In this document: piece by piece, positions 1-8,536 of the stretch
Position numbering within the stretch: the stretch's first letter is position 1
Layout of the letters: each line of letters opens with the position of its first letter
Assembly: GCA_003169695.1 (NCBI GenBank)
Contig: PNAS01000057.1
Span: forward strand, 1 to 48,494
Direction of reading: 5' to 3'
DNA: 48,494 bases
From: Spartobacteria bacterium
Lineage (GTDB): Bacteria; Verrucomicrobiota; Verrucomicrobiia; Chthoniobacterales; UBA10450
Notes under the pieces: model-generated
What the model saw: only the letters and a program-made list of their open reading frames with translations
What the model was told of the DNA's origin: nothing
The model's database searches: none
Translations under genes and position numbers: made by a program

Positions 1-1282
1 ACATGTTGCATTGTCCGGCGTGAACCTGGCACCAGGCGTACTCATGCGGAGTGACGTATTGCGCTTCGGCGAAGTACGTCGCGCCCACATTCAGCGTCGT
101 GTTCAGGTCGCTGCCTTCCACAAGAATCCGGTGAGATGTGCCGTTGTGAACGTGGCCGCTGTGGTCGGCCGAATTAGATGGGTAGGCACCGGTAAAGGGA
201 TTTACCCAGGCGCGTGAACCTAAACCATCTTGACTCGCATTTAAACTCGCGTCGTAAGGATCAGAACATCCCACGCATAGATGTATGCCAGTACTGCAAC
301 CACTGGTGTTGCAACCAAAGCCGCAAGCGTCGTCTTCCAAGGCTTCGAACGCATGCTTCAACCAGGATTGGCCAATTTGTTCAAAGCGGTCGTTGTTGCT
401 CGCTCCGCCACTCATCCGATAAAGATTTTGTGGAATGACCGGATGGTCGGTATTTGGCAACGCAAACCAATCGAGCGGCTGGTCGCCGTTATTACAAGAG
501 GTTGTGCCCACCCCCAGACCGACTTGAGTTCCGCTGCTTCCAAACTGCTCCAAGTCGGGCAGATCTCCAACGATGACATCAGGCCCCGGGACAGCGTCCG
601 GAGCGTTCGGTGCGCGACCGCTTCGCGGGGGCAATATCGCGGATTGGGCCGCGCCGTTGACTACCGTCGTGATTTCGATCGGATACATGGTCGTGGCGAT
701 CGAAATTCCCCCAACGAGCGAACCAGCATCCGCAGGTCGCCCAAGCTTGGTCGCAAACTCTGCTGAAATCAGAAGCCTTCCGCCCTTGATGCTGAGCGAA
801 TGCGCCGCGGCATCATAATTATAGAGATTTCCTTCAATGTAGAAAAAGACAAATCCCGTTTTCCCGTCGCGCACTACCAGGTCAAAAGGTTCATCCGATG
901 GGCGTTTTTCGATGACGAGTTGGCTTAAGGACGCGCGGAACGACTCGGGAAGAATTGCGGCGTTTCCCGGTATGAGCCCCATCGAGCCCGCCTCGGGACC
1001 GCGCAAGATATTGTTAAAGACAAGGATCGTGAAAAAAGAATCGGGACCCACTTGGAAACGCAATGTGTCCAGTTTTGGTTCCTTCGTCGCGGAGTCGATT
1101 CCATTAAGTCGATTCAAGTCGAGATCGATCGCGACGCTTCCGCTCGCCACGATCATTTTCTCAAGTGTTCCGGTCTGTGCCTCCGGGCTTTTCCCGGGCA
1201 ATTGTGGTGCAGAATTTCCAGAACTATTGCTCAAAAGCAAAAGCAATGGGAGCGTGAAATAACTCAACATTTTCCTCAACAT
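1..1282 (-). CDS. Secreted protein of unknown function, C-terminus beyond the window
   Basis: An open frame of 427 codons runs leftward off the window edge without a stop. The start ATG at 1282 is preceded by a clear Shine-Dalgarno GGAGG nine bases upstream; a second ATG at 1270 is possible. Residues 1-25 form an export signal (MLRKM, a Leu-rich core, then SGNSAP). The mature part has a beta-rich first half, then a Gly/Cys-rich region with the phrases DLPDLEQFGSSG, PVIPQNLYRMSGG and CVGCSDPYDASLN. It includes many cysteines and a His-rich stretch (HSGHVHNGTSH), which would suit disulfides or metal binding in the periplasm or outside. I do not recognise a named family and infer no function. 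It is divergent from the ferredoxin gene at 1475. Being open at the edge, its true length is unknown. Confidence 0.85.
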   Translation of the reverse strand, partial: MLRKMLSYFTLPLLLLLSNSSGNSAPQLPGKSPEAQTGTLEKMIVASGSVAIDLDLNRLNGIDSATKEPKLDTLRFQVGPDSFFTILVFNNILRGPEAGSMGLIPGNAAILPESFRASLSQLVIEKRPSDEPFDLVVRDGKTGFVFFYIEGNLYNYDAAAHSLSIKGGRLLISAEFATKLGRPADAGSLVGGISIATTMYPIEITTVVNGAAQSAILPPRSGRAPNAPDAVPGPDVIVGDLPDLEQFGSSGTQVGLGVGTTSCNNGDQPLDWFALPNTDHPVIPQNLYRMSGGASNNDRFEQIGQSWLKHAFEALEDDACGFGCNTSGCSTGIHLCVGCSDPYDASLNASQDGLGSRAWVNPFTGAYPSNSADHSGHVHNGTSHRILVEGSDLNTTLNVGATYFAEAQYVTPHEYAWCQVHAGQCNM

Positions 1283-1376
1283 TTGTCTAATCCTCCAATT
1301 TACGGCCGCTTAAGAAATTATGAATCAAGCCCTTTGAATCGCGGGCTGTCGGATGAGGTTGTATATACGTCTCTCA

Positions 1377-1395
1377 AAAAAGTAATCTACTTTTT
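1377..1395. promoter_or_regulatory. AT-rich palindrome in a divergent promoter region
   Basis: AAAAAGTA and TACTTTTT form a perfect 8-bp inverted repeat around an ATC centre, lying between the divergent genes starting at 1282 and 1475. It is followed by a very AT-rich run, unlike the surrounding GC-rich DNA. The position fits an operator or promoter element for one or both genes, but no protein can be assigned. Confidence 0.35.
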
Positions 1396-1445
1396 AAATA
1401 TTTTTTGAAAAGGCATCTCAATAACCTAGGGCTGAAATGAATTCT

Positions 1446-1463
1446 GCTGCGCTTTTGCGCAGC
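1446..1463 (+). promoter_or_regulatory. GC-rich hairpin just before a ribosome-binding site
   Basis: GCTGCGC-TTTT-GCGCAGC is a perfect 7-bp stem with a T4 loop. It ends two bases before the Shine-Dalgarno GAGGAA (1465-1470) of the gene starting at 1475. In a transcript it would sit directly against the ribosome-binding site, so it may affect translation or mRNA stability. There is no U-run, so it is not a standard intrinsic terminator. Confidence 0.4.
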
Positions 1464-1474
1464 TGAGGAAGTTT

Positions 1475-3367
1475 ATGAAGAGCGGTTGTGAAGATCGGAC
1501 AGTGAAAAATCAGGGATTGATTCAGCTCCCTGCTCTTAAGAAATTTTTGACGCCGCAAAGCGGTATTCGCAAATCAAAAACCAGCCGCTGGCGCGCGGCA
1601 GCGCTCATCTTCCTTAATTTGCTGATGGTGGCCCACATAATCCAGTGGCGGATTATGGGCAGGACGGTTTCTCCAATTGAGCCTTCTGAGACCATGCACA
1701 CGCTCCAACGCGGGGCGATCAATGCGGGCGTTATCTTTTTTTCCCTGGCGATCTTAGCGACGCTGATCTTCGGACGTTTTGTCTGCGGCTGGGGTTGTCA
1801 CATTCTCGCCCTTCAGGATTTCTGCGCGTGGATTTTAAAGAAAATCGGCCTCACTCCGAAACCATTCCGATCGAGGCTCTTGATCTATGTCCCGCTCATC
1901 GCCGCTTTGTATATGTTTGTCTGGCCCACGGCATATCGATTCTTTTCAAGCTCAGACCCCGGGCCGCTGGTGCCCAAATTCACCAACCATCTTGTTACCG
2001 ATAATTTTTGGGAAACTTTTCCCTCCGTCGCGGTCGCCATCCCTTTTCTCTTCATCTGTGGATTCCTGACCGTCTATTTCCTGGGACAGAAGGGCTTCTG
2101 TACGTACGCCTGTCCCTATGGGGGATTTTTCGGTCTCGCTGACAAGCTGTCGCCCTGGAAAATCCGAGTGACCGATGCGTGCAATCAATGTGGGCACTGC
2201 ACTGCCACCTGCACTTCGAACGTCCTCGTCCACGCGGAGGTGAAAGCATACAAGATGGTGGTGGATCCAGGCTGCATGAAATGCATGGATTGCATCAGTG
2301 TGTGCCCGAATGACGCCTTGTATTTCGGTTTTGGGAAGCCCACGGTCGCGGTTTCCAAATCGAGCGCAATTCAGAGGAACTACTCTTTAACCTGGCCTGA
2401 AGAACTCCTCGGAACCGTTGTGTTTCTGGGAAGTTTCCTGGCGGTTCGGAGCGTTTACGGTCTCGTCCCTTTCTTGATGGCGCTGGGTTGTGCGGCGGTC
2501 ACGACATTTCTCTTTCTAAAAACATGGAGATTGCTCAAGGCAAACGAGGTGTTCTTTCACCGCTTTAACTTGAGGACTTCGGGGAGAATTCAGAAAGCTG
2601 GATGGGGATTCCTGGCCTTTTCGATTCTCTGGGTTTGTTTGAACGCGCACAGTGGGTGGATTCGCTATCACGAATATGAAGGCGATAGCGCGTTTCAAAG
2701 ACTCCAAATCCCCGACGAACTGGCGCTGGCGCAGGCGAACCCCGATCCCTGGCTGACTCCGCTCGATCGTGAGACCATCCTCGAAGGGAAGAAACATTTC
2801 CAGGCGGCTTCGAACTTCGGACTGTTTATCAACGGCGATGCGCTGTCGAAGCTGGCCTGGTTTGAATATCTCTCTGGCGATGCGGAACAATCCGTCGCGC
2901 TGCTCAGCCAGGCAGCAGCCCACCAAAAAGGGCAGGCAAGCGCCTTGAGCCTGTACTATCGCGGCACGATTCTGAACCGTTTGGGACGCTACGAGCAAGC
3001 GCGGACGAGCCTCGATGAGGCCCTCGCGCAGCGGGAAGATCTAATTCTCGCTCGCCAGGAAAAGGGCGAGTCTCTCTGGCAGCTGGGTCGCAAGGAAGAA
3101 GCCATCTCGGTTTGGAGATACGCAGTGTTACTCAATGCAAGACTTGCTTTGGCCAGCAATCAACTCGCCGGCGCCGAGCGATCGTTAGGCAGATTCGAAG
3201 AAGCGATAGCTCACGAGAAACAGGCGGACCAATTTACTCCCAACGATCCGCTTTACCATTGGATGATCGGTCTCAGGCTGAAAAACCTCGGCATGAACGA
3301 GCTGGCCGAAAAACACTTCCAACGAGCGATTCAACTCGATCCCGCGTTCCAAGGGCAACCCAAGTAG
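1475..3367 (+). CDS. Membrane 4Fe-4S ferredoxin (NapH/CcoG-like) fused to a TPR domain
   Basis: The 630-residue product combines a polytopic iron-sulfur half with a tetratricopeptide half. Membrane segments are visible near residues 41-58, 82-100, 134-152, 186-204 and 310-345. Cysteine pairs lie on the membrane flanks (C104GWGC108 and C209TYAC213). Two [4Fe-4S] motifs follow, CNQCGHCTATC (236-246) and CMKCMDCISVC (267-277). This is the NapH/CcoG/NosR-type layout of membrane ferredoxins that pass electrons from quinol to periplasmic or maturation partners. From about 430 to the end there are TPR helices (for example LYYRGTILNRLGRYEQARTS), probably a protein-docking surface. The start is fixed by GAGGAA five bases upstream. 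No reductase is adjacent, so the electron acceptor is unknown. Confidence 0.85.
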   Translation: MKSGCEDRTVKNQGLIQLPALKKFLTPQSGIRKSKTSRWRAAALIFLNLLMVAHIIQWRIMGRTVSPIEPSETMHTLQRGAINAGVIFFSLAILATLIFGRFVCGWGCHILALQDFCAWILKKIGLTPKPFRSRLLIYVPLIAALYMFVWPTAYRFFSSSDPGPLVPKFTNHLVTDNFWETFPSVAVAIPFLFICGFLTVYFLGQKGFCTYACPYGGFFGLADKLSPWKIRVTDACNQCGHCTATCTSNVLVHAEVKAYKMVVDPGCMKCMDCISVCPNDALYFGFGKPTVAVSKSSAIQRNYSLTWPEELLGTVVFLGSFLAVRSVYGLVPFLMALGCAAVTTFLFLKTWRLLKANEVFFHRFNLRTSGRIQKAGWGFLAFSILWVCLNAHSGWIRYHEYEGDSAFQRLQIPDELALAQANPDPWLTPLDRETILEGKKHFQAASNFGLFINGDALSKLAWFEYLSGDAEQSVALLSQAAAHQKGQASALSLYYRGTILNRLGRYEQARTSLDEALAQREDLILARQEKGESLWQLGRKEEAISVWRYAVLLNARLALASNQLAGAERSLGRFEEAIAHEKQADQFTPNDPLYHWMIGLRLKNLGMNELAEKHFQRAIQLDPAFQGQPK

Positions 3368-3425
3368 ATGCCTTTCAAGGCGAGGGCTTTTTTGTTGTCG
3401 TTCCAACCCCAAAAAGACCGGGAGC

Positions 3426-4625
3426 TTAAAGGCCAAGCGCGGAGCGCGGCTCCCGCGCAAATTTGAATCCGCTCAAGTGTTGATCGGGCGCGTTCTTTGC
3501 TAGCGCGAGAAATTGAAACGCCGTCCCGAGAAACTCCGGATGCAATAAGGTCTGTAAGGCGCGGCGGGTGTGCGGTTCCCTTTCTCCGGCGAACTCCTCC
3601 TGCAGCAGGCGCGAAATGAGACCGGTAATAAAATGATGTTGATCCGTAAACCCGTTTAGGGACAGCCCATATTCTCCCCCACGCTCAACGACGCTGGTCC
3701 AATCGACGTGCGCGGTGATATCGACGTGGCCAATGTCGGTGAGCGGTGAACGGATGCTGCGATGGTGCGCATAACATTGAAGCGTGCCGCTCTTTCTTTC
3801 GGGCGCGTAAAAGTCATCGCGCGAATAACCGTAATCGACCGCCAGGACATATCCGCGAATCAGCTTTGGCGCGAGACTTTCGATCCATTTCAATGCCGCG
3901 AGATTCACTTCCGTCTCGTAAGGCCCGCTCAAATGGCTGGGAATTGTGTCGAGATGCCGGCACAACTCCGCACCTGTGATTGGTACCGTGACGAAACCGA
4001 ATCCATCGCCTGACTCGACCACACATCGTTCCTGCCAGTCGGCGTCGGAGTAGCACAAGCTTCCAGCTTTTGAACCAATGCGACGCAAGCTGGAAGCTTG
4101 CGCTACCCTGCTGATCAAGTGCACGGGCATCGCATCAAGAAGCTCATTTGAGAAATGGACGCCGCAGAACGGTTCGAGATCGATCAGCGATTTTTCCCAT
4201 GTGAGCTTCTCGCTGAAATCACGAAGCGCATCCCCTTGCCGCTCCCGCAAGATTGGAAATGGTTCGATGATCCAATAGCGAAGCGTCGAAAAAAAGTCCG
4301 GGACTCGCTCGCGCACAGCTCCGAGAACATCTCGGGCGAAATCGCCGTAGTGGGCTCCCTGTTCGACGATGACGAAATTATCGGGCCGGCCAAGTGACTC
4401 CCACATCTCGACGAATTGCGCCGCCAGCAGCCGGCCGAAAAGCGGACCCACGCTTACATTCGTGAAATAATCGCCACTCCGCCCGATCGCACAGCGTCCG
4501 GAGCTGTAGTAGCCAAGCTCCGGATGATAGAGCGCCTGCTCCATAAGCCACTCGAATGTCACGGGTCCGCGACGGCGGATGGTGTTCCGGATGAATTCGA
4601 CCAAAGAGGGCTTACCTGGCTTCAT
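3426..4625 (-). CDS. SAM-dependent methyltransferase, MidA (DUF185/NDUFAF7) family
   Basis: The opening VTFEWLMEQALYHPELGYYS, then GDYFTNVSVGPLFGRLLAAQ and VIVEQGAHYGDFARDVL (SAM-binding loop, G-H-Y-G in place of the usual G-x-G-x-G), and later YVLAVDYGYSRDDFY, are the conserved blocks of MidA/NDUFAF7. These are SAM-dependent arginine methyltransferases linked in eukaryotes to complex I assembly; the bacterial substrate is unclear. I take the ATG at 4625 as start because the family begins shortly before the first block. A GTG at 4667 would add 14 unconserved residues, and neither start has a Shine-Dalgarno. About residues 173-192 (VAQASSLRRIGSKAGSLCYS) are encoded by a palindromic repeat at 4050-4106, an apparent in-frame insertion. 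The gene is divergent from the penicillin-binding protein gene at 4708. Confidence 0.85.
   Translation of the reverse strand: MKPGKPSLVEFIRNTIRRRGPVTFEWLMEQALYHPELGYYSSGRCAIGRSGDYFTNVSVGPLFGRLLAAQFVEMWESLGRPDNFVIVEQGAHYGDFARDVLGAVRERVPDFFSTLRYWIIEPFPILRERQGDALRDFSEKLTWEKSLIDLEPFCGVHFSNELLDAMPVHLISRVAQASSLRRIGSKAGSLCYSDADWQERCVVESGDGFGFVTVPITGAELCRHLDTIPSHLSGPYETEVNLAALKWIESLAPKLIRGYVLAVDYGYSRDDFYAPERKSGTLQCYAHHRSIRSPLTDIGHVDITAHVDWTSVVERGGEYGLSLNGFTDQHHFITGLISRLLQEEFAGEREPHTRRALQTLLHPEFLGTAFQFLALAKNAPDQHLSGFKFAREPRSALGL
4050..4106. repeat. GTAG-ended palindromic repeat inside the methyltransferase gene
   Basis: Arms GTAGCACAAGCTTCCAGCTT (4050-4069) and its near-exact reverse complement at 4086-4106 (ending GCTTGCGCTAC) enclose a 16-base centre. 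Both outer ends read GTAG in inverted orientation, the hallmark of REP/REPIN elements. The copy is a whole number of codons and lies in the reading frame of the methyltransferase gene without a stop. Confidence 0.8.
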
Positions 4626-4707
4626 CGATTTGAGCGTTTGCAGTTTGGATTTTGATTCGAATTGCACCTAAGTTGCGCGCGACATCCAAAAAGCTTCGGC
4701 CTGCCGC

Positions 4708-7389
4708 ATGCCAGTTTCCTATCTCACGCGACCTTCGGTTGAGTATTTCCATCGCCGTTGGTTTACCAAACCGAAATTCTACGTACCAATCGGGACCGCG
4801 CTCGTCCTCCTGATCGGTTTCGGCATCTATTTCTTCTATCTCGCCACAACCCTCAGTGAGGAAGCCACGGCTTTCGACCTCTCAAAGCTCGAACAGATGG
4901 AATCGGCCAGCGTCGTCGTCGATCGCAACGACAAAATCTTCGGGCAGATCTACGTCGAGAATCGGGAGACGGTCCCCTACGATCAATTGCCGCGCGATCT
5001 CGTGAATGCCGTGGTTTCCGTGGAAGACAACAAATTTTACCAGCACGGTGGCTACGATCTCTCCGGAATCTTGCGTGCGGCGCTGAAGAATTTTGCCGCC
5101 GGCCACGTGCGGCAGGGCGCAAGCACGATCACCCAGCAGCTGGCGCGGAATAGTTTTGCGCTCACGGAAAAAACTTTCCGGCGCAAGCTGCTCGAGATTT
5201 TTCTTTCTCGCCGGATCGAAGAGCGCTTCGGAAAACAGAAAATCATGGAGTTGTATCTCAACCGCATCTACTTCGGCGGCGGATTGTACGGAGCCGAGGC
5301 AGCCTCGCGCGGTTATTTTGGAAAACCGGCGCGCGACATGTCGCTCGCGGAATGCGCCACGCTGGCCGGCTTGATCAAAAGTCCGAACAAGCTTTCCCCT
5401 TGGGGCGATAAAGCGGCGTCGCGCGACGCGCGCAACATCGTGCTCGTCCGCATGCGCGACCTCGGGTTTATCACGCGCGGGCAATGCGAGACCGCGCAAG
5501 CGGAAGATGTTGTCATTGGCAGCCGGCAAAGCGCGCAGGGTCAAACCTATGCAGTCGATTACATCCGCCAGCAGGTCATTGCCGCGGTCGGCTGGGACCG
5601 CGCCATGAATGAAGGCTACCGGATCCACACCACGATCGATGCGGAGTTGCAAAAGGTCGCGGAGGAATCATTGAAAGCCCATCTCGCCCGGGCGGAACAG
5701 CAGCCGGGTTACAGCCATCCGACGTATGAAGCCTTCGCCATTCGCTATCGCAACGCCAAGCAGCTCTCTGTGCCGAACGTGACGGTGGCGCCCGACTATT
5801 TGCAGGGCGCTCTCATCGCGCTTGATAATCAAACCGCCGGTATTCTCGTGCTCGTCGGCGGCCGCGATTTTGAGCACAACCAATATGACCGTGCGCTGCA
5901 GGCAAGGCGGCCCGCCGGGACTGCGATCAAGCCGTTCGTGTACGCCGCAGCCTTCGAGAACGGGCTCTTCCCGGGGTCCCTCGTGGAAGATTCAGCGCTG
6001 GATAATCGCGCCGTCATGATCGGCGGCACGACGGGAATTCTCGGGGAATGGGGACCCGAATCAGCGGATAACCGCTATGAAGGACCGATGACCGCGCGCC
6101 AGGCGCTGGCAAAATCGAAAAACGGCGCCACGGTCCGAATCGGGATGACGGTTGGGGTTGAGCCTGTCATTCAGCTTTGCCATGCCGCGGGCATCCGTTC
6201 GCAACTCCGCCCTTTCCCCGCCACGTTTCTCGGCAGCAGCGAAATCACGCTTGCGGAACTCGCGCTCGCCTACACGATCTTTCCAAATGGCGGATGGCGC
6301 CCGAATGCACCATACATTCTCGATCGCATCGAGGAAAAGGACGGCTCGGTCGTCTGGCAATCCCCGGAGGAGCGCCTCCGGCATAAAGTCATCAAACCTG
6401 AGACCGCCTATGAAGTGCATTCCTGTCTGGTTGACGCGCTCGAGTCGGGCACGGGTCGAGCAGCGCGAGAAAAGTTCGGCCTCAAGAAATTTCCGGCTGC
6501 CGGCAAGACCGGAACGGCCTACGATTTTACCGACGCACTTTTCGCCGGGTACGATAACGCGATCACTTGCGCGGTCTGGGCTGGATTCGACAAGCCGCAG
6601 CGAATTTACCGCGGAGCATTCGGGAGCGAAATCGCGCTGCCGATCTGGGTCGATATCATGAATGCCGCGAGCGAGCGGTATCCGCCGAAGGAGATTCCGC
6701 AGCCCGCCGGAATGCAAAAAGTCGAGATTTGCTCGAAGTCTGGATTACTCGCGACGGACAAATGTTACGACTTAGTGAAGTCGTCGGACGGGGAAACAGT
6801 TCGCCATCGTACGACTTATATGGAGATCGCGACTTCCGCTCAAATGCCCACCGAGCCCTGCAATGTGCATGGCGAAGCGCGAGCGCGCCTTGTGCGCGAT
6901 TTGCCAGCGTCCGGGTTTCCGCGCGCTTCGCTTGCTGTCGATCCGACTCAAGTGCCACCTATCGCCGTGAAAGGGCCGGTCCTTCTCGCGGAGAACGATC
7001 CTTACAATGCTGTGAACTCGACGGTGAAACCAAAGCCGCCGCCGGAAAAAGAAAAACCACAGGCCGATCAGCCGGTCAGTCCGAACGCGGACGAGAATAT
7101 GCCCGATCCGACGAAGCCGGTCTTGAAAGCGCAGCCGGTCGAACTTGATTCGACCACGCCCGTCCTGAAAGCGGAACCGGTCGAACCTGATCCGAACAAG
7201 CCGGTCTTAAAAGCGGAGCCGGTCGAGCCTGATTCGACCAAGCCCATTTTGAAGGCGCAGCCGGTCGAACCGACTCCGCAAAAGCCGAAGGAAATTCGTC
7301 GCGCGCAACCGGTGCATCCAGCCGATGAGATTCCCAGCGATCAGATTTTGAAACCCACGCCTCCACCGCCAGCGGATCTGGGCGACTAG
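4708..7389 (+). CDS. Class A penicillin-binding protein (PBP1A-like): GT51 transglycosylase plus transpeptidase
   Basis: The 893-residue bifunctional peptidoglycan synthase has a cytoplasmic N-tail, a membrane anchor near residues 27-48, and a GT51 domain with VSVEDNKFYQHGG (first catalytic Glu) and GASTITQQLARN. The transpeptidase domain carries SKN (470-472) and KTGT (600-603). The box that should read SxxK reads Thr405-Ala-Ile-Lys408 (codon ACT at 5920), so the acylating Ser appears replaced by Thr. The C-terminal tail, from about 760, is Pro/Lys/Glu-rich and contains four 14-residue tandem repeats. The ATG at 4708 has no Shine-Dalgarno but begins a normal cytoplasmic tail. The gene stands alone; the glycosyltransferase gene follows after 35 bp and may be co-transcribed. 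Confidence 0.93.
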   Translation: MPVSYLTRPSVEYFHRRWFTKPKFYVPIGTALVLLIGFGIYFFYLATTLSEEATAFDLSKLEQMESASVVVDRNDKIFGQIYVENRETVPYDQLPRDLVNAVVSVEDNKFYQHGGYDLSGILRAALKNFAAGHVRQGASTITQQLARNSFALTEKTFRRKLLEIFLSRRIEERFGKQKIMELYLNRIYFGGGLYGAEAASRGYFGKPARDMSLAECATLAGLIKSPNKLSPWGDKAASRDARNIVLVRMRDLGFITRGQCETAQAEDVVIGSRQSAQGQTYAVDYIRQQVIAAVGWDRAMNEGYRIHTTIDAELQKVAEESLKAHLARAEQQPGYSHPTYEAFAIRYRNAKQLSVPNVTVAPDYLQGALIALDNQTAGILVLVGGRDFEHNQYDRALQARRPAGTAIKPFVYAAAFENGLFPGSLVEDSALDNRAVMIGGTTGILGEWGPESADNRYEGPMTARQALAKSKNGATVRIGMTVGVEPVIQLCHAAGIRSQLRPFPATFLGSSEITLAELALAYTIFPNGGWRPNAPYILDRIEEKDGSVVWQSPEERLRHKVIKPETAYEVHSCLVDALESGTGRAAREKFGLKKFPAAGKTGTAYDFTDALFAGYDNAITCAVWAGFDKPQRIYRGAFGSEIALPIWVDIMNAASERYPPKEIPQPAGMQKVEICSKSGLLATDKCYDLVKSSDGETVRHRTTYMEIATSAQMPTEPCNVHGEARARLVRDLPASGFPRASLAVDPTQVPPIAVKGPVLLAENDPYNAVNSTVKPKPPPEKEKPQADQPVSPNADENMPDPTKPVLKAQPVELDSTTPVLKAEPVEPDPNKPVLKAEPVEPDSTKPILKAQPVEPTPQKPKEIRRAQPVHPADEIPSDQILKPTPPPPADLGD
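7114..7281 (+). repeat. 42-bp tandem repeat (4 copies) coding the PBP tail
   Basis: Four in-frame copies of a 42-bp unit encode KPVLKAQPVELDST, TPVLKAEPVEPDPN, KPVLKAEPVEPDST and KPILKAQPVEPTPQ, with a degenerate fifth unit after them. The repeat gives an extended Pro/Lys/Glu tail, and its copy number may vary between strains by slippage. Confidence 0.85.
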
Positions 7390-7424
7390 GCAGTCCCCGT
7401 CTTCATCTGATACGGTGCCTACCA

Positions 7425-8456
7425 ATGGCGCACGATGCTCGGGCTCATTTTTGTTTGACGGTTCTCAATCCGGGCGGACGCGATCCGGAACAGCATTTCC
7501 CCGAGGGCGCGGGCGAAACAGCGCAACCGCATCCACCGACAAACTTCCACGCCTATGCCGCGTGCACGCGTGGCAGTTTTCATCGTGAAATAAGACGCGC
7601 CCTCGCCGAGGCGACGCCGGTCCTGCTCTTGCTGCGCGGTGACTTCAGCGCTTCGGAGCGCGCGCTGGCGGTCCTGCAAAAAGAAGGACGCGTCGTCGCG
7701 GTTTCGTTAAAGGAAGCGGGACTGCATCAAATTGCGGATCAGCTACGCGATCCGGCGAGGCTCGCGCGTTTTGTGCGCATTGTGAGTCGGGCGGACGGTT
7801 GTATCGCGCCCACGCCTGAAGCAGCGGATTTCTATCGAGCGATTCGGGGCAGCCCGGACCGAGTCGCTTTCATCCCGACTCCGTATCCCATCGACGATCG
7901 GCGTTGGGATTTTTCACGGCCAATCGACGAACGTTCGGGGATCTTCATCGGAACACGCGAGTGGAATGTGCTCTCGCGAAATCATCTCGGCGCGTTGTTG
8001 GTCGCGCGGCGGTTGAGTGAGCAGGCCGGCGAACGGGTTACGGTCTTCAATTTCGATCGCCGAAAAGGCGCTCGCTTGATCGCCGGCATAGGATTGGCTT
8101 CTGAAAAACTGCGCGTGCTCGATCGAAAGCTTTCTTACCCTAGTTACCTCCGGGAGATCGCCCGGCATAAAATCGTCCTCCAGCTCGATACCAGTTTTGT
8201 TCCGGGCCAGGTGGCGGGCGATGCGTTGCTCTGTCGTGTTCCCTCCGTCGGCGGAAACGGCGCGATCGACCGTCTTGCTTTTCCGGACACCTGCGGGTTC
8301 GCGCACTCTATCAGCGAGATCGCACAGACCGCGCTGCGTCTGCTCACTGACGGAGCGCACTATAGAGAAAGCGTTGCCAGCATGGAGACCATCGCTTCCC
8401 AACGTATCGCGTTCAAAGTTGTCGCAGAAGAGCTCGAAGACTTTTTCAACAGGTAG
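7425..8456 (+). CDS. Glycosyltransferase-like protein (GT-B fold, probable)
   Basis: The 343-residue soluble protein has no signal peptide. The C-terminal half has the feel of a GT4/GT1-type sugar-nucleotide-binding domain: GIFIGTREWNVLSRNHLGAL, KLSYPSYLREIARHKIVLQLD, then DALLCRVPSVGGNGAIDRL at the place where GT-B enzymes hold the donor nucleotide. The N-terminal half would be the acceptor domain. The canonical E-x7-E motif is not evident, so catalytic activity is uncertain. The last codons and stop (AGG TAG, 8451-8456) are supplied by the left arm of an inverted repeat shared with the convergent glycosyltransferase gene. A role in cell-envelope or exopolysaccharide synthesis is inferred from the fold and neighbours only. 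Confidence 0.6.
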   Translation: MAHDARAHFCLTVLNPGGRDPEQHFPEGAGETAQPHPPTNFHAYAACTRGSFHREIRRALAEATPVLLLLRGDFSASERALAVLQKEGRVVAVSLKEAGLHQIADQLRDPARLARFVRIVSRADGCIAPTPEAADFYRAIRGSPDRVAFIPTPYPIDDRRWDFSRPIDERSGIFIGTREWNVLSRNHLGALLVARRLSEQAGERVTVFNFDRRKGARLIAGIGLASEKLRVLDRKLSYPSYLREIARHKIVLQLDTSFVPGQVAGDALLCRVPSVGGNGAIDRLAFPDTCGFAHSISEIAQTALRLLTDGAHYRESVASMETIASQRIAFKVVAEELEDFFNR

Positions 8457-8536
8457 GGACGCCTCTCCGAAGCGGTCGGACTTCCTTTTTGCGACGGAGA
8501 GACTTTTGACGAACGCCCCGAGGTGCGTCCCTACCT
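8451..8536. repeat. GTAG-ended inverted repeat between convergent genes, copy A
   Basis: AGGTAGGGACGC (8451-8462) and GCGTCCCTACCT (8525-8536) are a perfect 12-bp inverted pair. Inside them, TCTCCGAAGC and CGCCCCGAGG match the corresponding parts of copy B at 24002-24090, so this is a dispersed element. The TAG of the left arm (8454-8456) is the stop of the rightward gene, and the CTA of the right arm (8531-8533) is the stop of the leftward gene. In RNA it would fold from either direction and could act as a bidirectional terminator. Confidence 0.8.

Noticed and set aside
1..1262. Several overlapping + strand frames of 68-161 codons
   Set aside because: They are antisense shadows of the leftward secreted-protein gene, which has a signal peptide and a Shine-Dalgarno.
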